A stretch of DNA of 64,000 bases, taken from assembly GCA_902633965.1 (NCBI GenBank), contig CACPID010000002.1, positions 62,001 through 126,000 on the forward strand, written 5' to 3'. The first letter of the stretch is position 1; the number at the start of each line of letters is the position of its first letter. A program made the position numbers and the translations under genes. A model generated the notes under the pieces. The model was not told where the DNA came from. It did no database searches and saw only the letters and a list, made by a program, of their open reading frames with translations. Positions 61,838 through 64,000 of the stretch are shown here, one piece after another. This DNA comes from an uncultured Pelagibacteraceae bacterium (GTDB lineage: Bacteria > Pseudomonadota > Alphaproteobacteria > Pelagibacterales > Pelagibacteraceae).

Positions 61838-62815
61838 ATGACTAAACAAAATTTTTTTTTATTTTCTTTTGTAATATTTTTTTGCATTTTTATTCCAAAA
61901 AAAGTATTTGCTGAAAGTCATAATTATGAGGAAATTATTAAAATTATTCAACAAGATTTAAAAACATTAGAAAAAGCAGTTTATTCAAATTCACAGAATG
62001 AAATTCTTAATGAAAGTTTTACAGAATTAGATCAGAGTTCTGAAGAAGTACTTACAAGACACTTATTAAAACTTTCGGAAATTGAAAAACAATTTCAAGA
62101 ACTTACCAACCGTTTTGAAGAAATAAATTTTAAATTAGACAAGTTATCTAATAGGCTTTCTAAAGTGCAATCTGATAATCAGATGAGATTTCAACAACTT
62201 GAGACATTGTCAGTGGGTGAAAATAATAATAAGAAAATAAGTTCTTCAAGTGATAAAAAAAAAATTTTACCAGGTTCATCAGAACCACAGGATCTGGGGG
62301 CAATATCTTACAAAGATACTGAGACAAATAATCAAGAACAAGAAATTCAATCAATTGATACCACAGGTTCGGTTGTTACTGAAACTTTTGTATCAGAAGA
62401 GAAGATACTTCCAGATGCAAATCCAGATAAACAATATGATTTTGCGACAAGCTTTTTAAAAAATGGTGATTACAATATGGCTGAAAGAGCTTTCAGAGAG
62501 TTTGTAAATACAAACCCTGATCATAAACTTGCAGGCAACGCACAATATTGGTACGCAGAAACATTTAGAATAAGGCAACTTTTTACAGATGCGGCCTCTG
62601 CATATTTAGAAGGTTATCAAAAATATCCTAAAAGTGAGAAGGCACCTATTAATTTATTAAAACTCGGTGTATCACTAGTACAAATTGGAGAAAAGGATCA
62701 AGGTTGTCTGATGATAACTGGTGTGAAACAACAATATCCAGAAGCTAATCAGTCTGTTCTTCAAAAAGCAAAATATGAAGAGAAAAAGTTTGAATGCTCA
62801 AAAGATAAATCATAA
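61838..62815 (+). CDS. cpoB: CpoB/YbgF-like Tol-Pal coordinator
   Basis: A 325-residue periplasmic protein with a signal peptide (residues about 1-25), an N-terminal coiled coil (about 35-120), a low-complexity linker and a TPR region from about 205 (YDFATSFLKNGDYNMAERAF, then two more repeats). This is the YbgF/CpoB plan, linking Tol-Pal with septal peptidoglycan synthesis. TTG 61835 directly precedes ATG 61838, which is taken as start. Its end overlaps tilS by 41 bases. Confidence 0.88.
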   Translation: MTKQNFFLFSFVIFFCIFIPKKVFAESHNYEEIIKIIQQDLKTLEKAVYSNSQNEILNESFTELDQSSEEVLTRHLLKLSEIEKQFQELTNRFEEINFKLDKLSNRLSKVQSDNQMRFQQLETLSVGENNNKKISSSSDKKKILPGSSEPQDLGAISYKDTETNNQEQEIQSIDTTGSVVTETFVSEEKILPDANPDKQYDFATSFLKNGDYNMAERAFREFVNTNPDHKLAGNAQYWYAETFRIRQLFTDAASAYLEGYQKYPKSEKAPINLLKLGVSLVQIGEKDQGCLMITGVKQQYPEANQSVLQKAKYEEKKFECSKDKS

Positions 62816-63809
62816 TTTTATTAGCAACTTATTAAATAAAGATTTTATCAAGCCTATTTTCAGTAAGTTTGAAAAAAAATTAGATAATAGAGAAAGTTTC
62901 TTAGTCGCAGTCTCAGGTGGACCTGATAGTTTAGCGCTTGCTTTTTTATCCAAGTGTTATGAAAAAAAATATGGTGCCAAATTCAATTATTGTATTATTG
63001 ACCACAACTTAAGAAAAGATTCATCAAAAGAAGCTAAGGATGTATGTAAAATCCTAAAAAAAATCAACATTAAATGTAAAATTATTAAATGGACAGGTTC
63101 AAAACCTTCATCAAATATTCAGGCTATCGCAAGAGTAAAAAGATATTCATTATTAAGCGGAGAATGCTCAAGACTTAAATTAAATAATATTCTTCTTGGG
63201 CACCATAAGAATGATTTAAATGAGAATTTTTTTATCAGAATGACCAGGGGAAGCGGCTTGAAGGGTTTAGTTTCTCTAGACGAAAAGACCAAAATAAATA
63301 AAATCAACTATATTAGACCCTTATTAGATTTTGATAAAAAACAACTTGAAAAAATAACTTTAAAAGTCTTTAAAATTTTTGTTAAAGATCCATCTAATTT
63401 TAACAAAGATTTTAAAAGAGTAAGAATTAGAAAATTAATTGAAAATCTTAAAAATGAAGGTTTAGATGAAAATAAATTAATTTTAACTATTAAAAATTTA
63501 AAAACTGCAAATAACGCATTAGATTTTTATGCTAATCAAAATATTAAAAATAATCTAAGTTTTGTTTTAAATAAAAAAAAAGCTACGTTAAATCTTAATT
63601 TCTTTTTACAGCCGGATGAGGTGATTATGAGGTCTCTGAATATTGTAATGAGAAAGATTAGTAAAAAATACTACCCTCCAAGGGGCAAAAGTACAAATTT
63701 ACTAATCAAGGAGATTAAGTCACATCCAAAATTTAAAAAAATGACACTTGGAGGCTGTTTATTTCAAAAAATCAACCAAACTGTTATAATTTCATGTGAA
63801 AGTGGTTAA
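62775..63809 (+). CDS. tilS: tRNA(Ile)-lysidine synthase
   Basis: A 344-residue N-type ATP pyrophosphatase with the PP-loop VAVSGGPDSLALAFLS near residue 44 and GHHKNDLNENFFIRMTRGSG near 140. It makes lysidine at C34 of the AUA-reading tRNA-Ile. The C-terminal domain is shorter than in E. coli TilS (432 residues). The 41-base overlap with cpoB makes the start uncertain; TTG 62790 would also work. Confidence 0.9.
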   Translation: MKRKSLNAQKINHNFISNLLNKDFIKPIFSKFEKKLDNRESFLVAVSGGPDSLALAFLSKCYEKKYGAKFNYCIIDHNLRKDSSKEAKDVCKILKKINIKCKIIKWTGSKPSSNIQAIARVKRYSLLSGECSRLKLNNILLGHHKNDLNENFFIRMTRGSGLKGLVSLDEKTKINKINYIRPLLDFDKKQLEKITLKVFKIFVKDPSNFNKDFKRVRIRKLIENLKNEGLDENKLILTIKNLKTANNALDFYANQNIKNNLSFVLNKKKATLNLNFFLQPDEVIMRSLNIVMRKISKKYYPPRGKSTNLLIKEIKSHPKFKKMTLGGCLFQKINQTVIISCESG

Positions 63810-63852
63810 AATAGATACTTGTTAAATCAATAATAATTCTTATCTTATATTC

Positions 63853-64000
63853 ATGAATTTTAAAAATCTAGCAATGTGGGCGATAATAGTATTTTTGACT
63901 ATTGGTCTATATAATATGTTCAAAAATCCACAGGGAACACTAAATAACAATATTGAAAAAATTAACTTCTCAACTTTTTTAACTGAAGTTGAAAATGGAA
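63853..64000 (+). CDS. ftsH: ATP-dependent zinc metalloprotease FtsH, N-terminal part
   Basis: The gene runs off the right edge after about 49 codons. It begins MNFKNLAMWAIIVFLTIGLY, an N-terminal membrane helix, followed by INFSTFLTEVENG, matching the start of the periplasmic domain of FtsH. tilS followed by ftsH is a common proteobacterial order, which supports the call. Confidence 0.85.
   Translation, partial: MNFKNLAMWAIIVFLTIGLYNMFKNPQGTLNNNIEKINFSTFLTEVENG

Overview
The window is very AT-rich, gene-dense DNA with many 1-14 base gene overlaps and almost no intergenic space. Core gene content (DUF1013/TrcR regulator, three-gene transhydrogenase, cysteine-free L31 and L36, yebC next to tol-pal) is alphaproteobacterial. 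Together with the extreme AT bias and an isolated 5S rRNA gene beside a large surface-sugar island, it points to the SAR11 clade (Candidatus Pelagibacter or a close relative). This is inferred from gene content; no database search was possible.

Region 1 (1-40.2 kb) is a surface-polysaccharide island. It opens with a tightly overlapped operon (1-7564) that looks like a nonulosonic (sialic/legionaminic-like) acid pathway: SDR dehydratase (partial), LegC-type aminotransferase, NeuD-type acyltransferase, NeuB/LegI synthase, NeuC/LegG epimerase, a formyltransferase, a PIG-L deacetylase, a CBS-nucleotidyltransferase resembling PtmE, and a CMP-nonulosonate synthase. A gene with bacterial sialyltransferase motifs follows. 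The island then holds a second nucleotidyltransferase/deacetylase/SDR operon on the minus strand, two C-methyltransferase-like proteins, a 2-oxoglutarate dioxygenase of the PhyH type, about ten glycosyltransferases, several SDR epimerases, an FdtA-like ketoisomerase, a DegT-type sugar aminotransferase, RfbC, Gmd and Fcl, two SGNH-type proteins, a PglK-like ABC flippase, a WecA-like phosphoglycosyl transferase and an unidentified polytopic membrane protein. Gene direction switches often, as expected of a cassette-built island.

Region 2 starts at the solitary 5S rRNA gene (40230-40347). One more glycosyltransferase runs into its 3' end, and then core genes begin: rpmJ, a 36-residue cytochrome-oxidase-IV-like peptide, pntA-pntAB-pntB, a small transaldolase and a membrane protein, meeting an initiator tRNA on the other strand.

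Region 3 (46.2-54.5 kb, minus strand) reads tkt-gap-pgk-fba-thiE-efp-suhB-rpmE-trcR-rpsU-tRNA-fMet, nearly all overlapping, so central carbon metabolism and translation genes look co-transcribed. Region 4 (54.6-64.0 kb, plus strand) carries a coiled-coil gene, zapA, a 5-formyl-THF cyclo-ligase, a YmdB-like phosphodiesterase, yebC, a phage-type RuvC-like nuclease, tolQRAB-pal-cpoB, tilS and the first codons of ftsH. 

Most notable: the nonulosonate operon with built-in deacetylase and formyltransferase plus a linked sialyltransferase-like gene; the phage-type resolvase standing where ruvCAB normally sits; a decayed CBS-protein fragment and a 39-residue membrane peptide overlooked by simple ORF size cut-offs; and core enzymes with altered key residues (GAPDH cofactor site, initiator tRNA anticodon stem).
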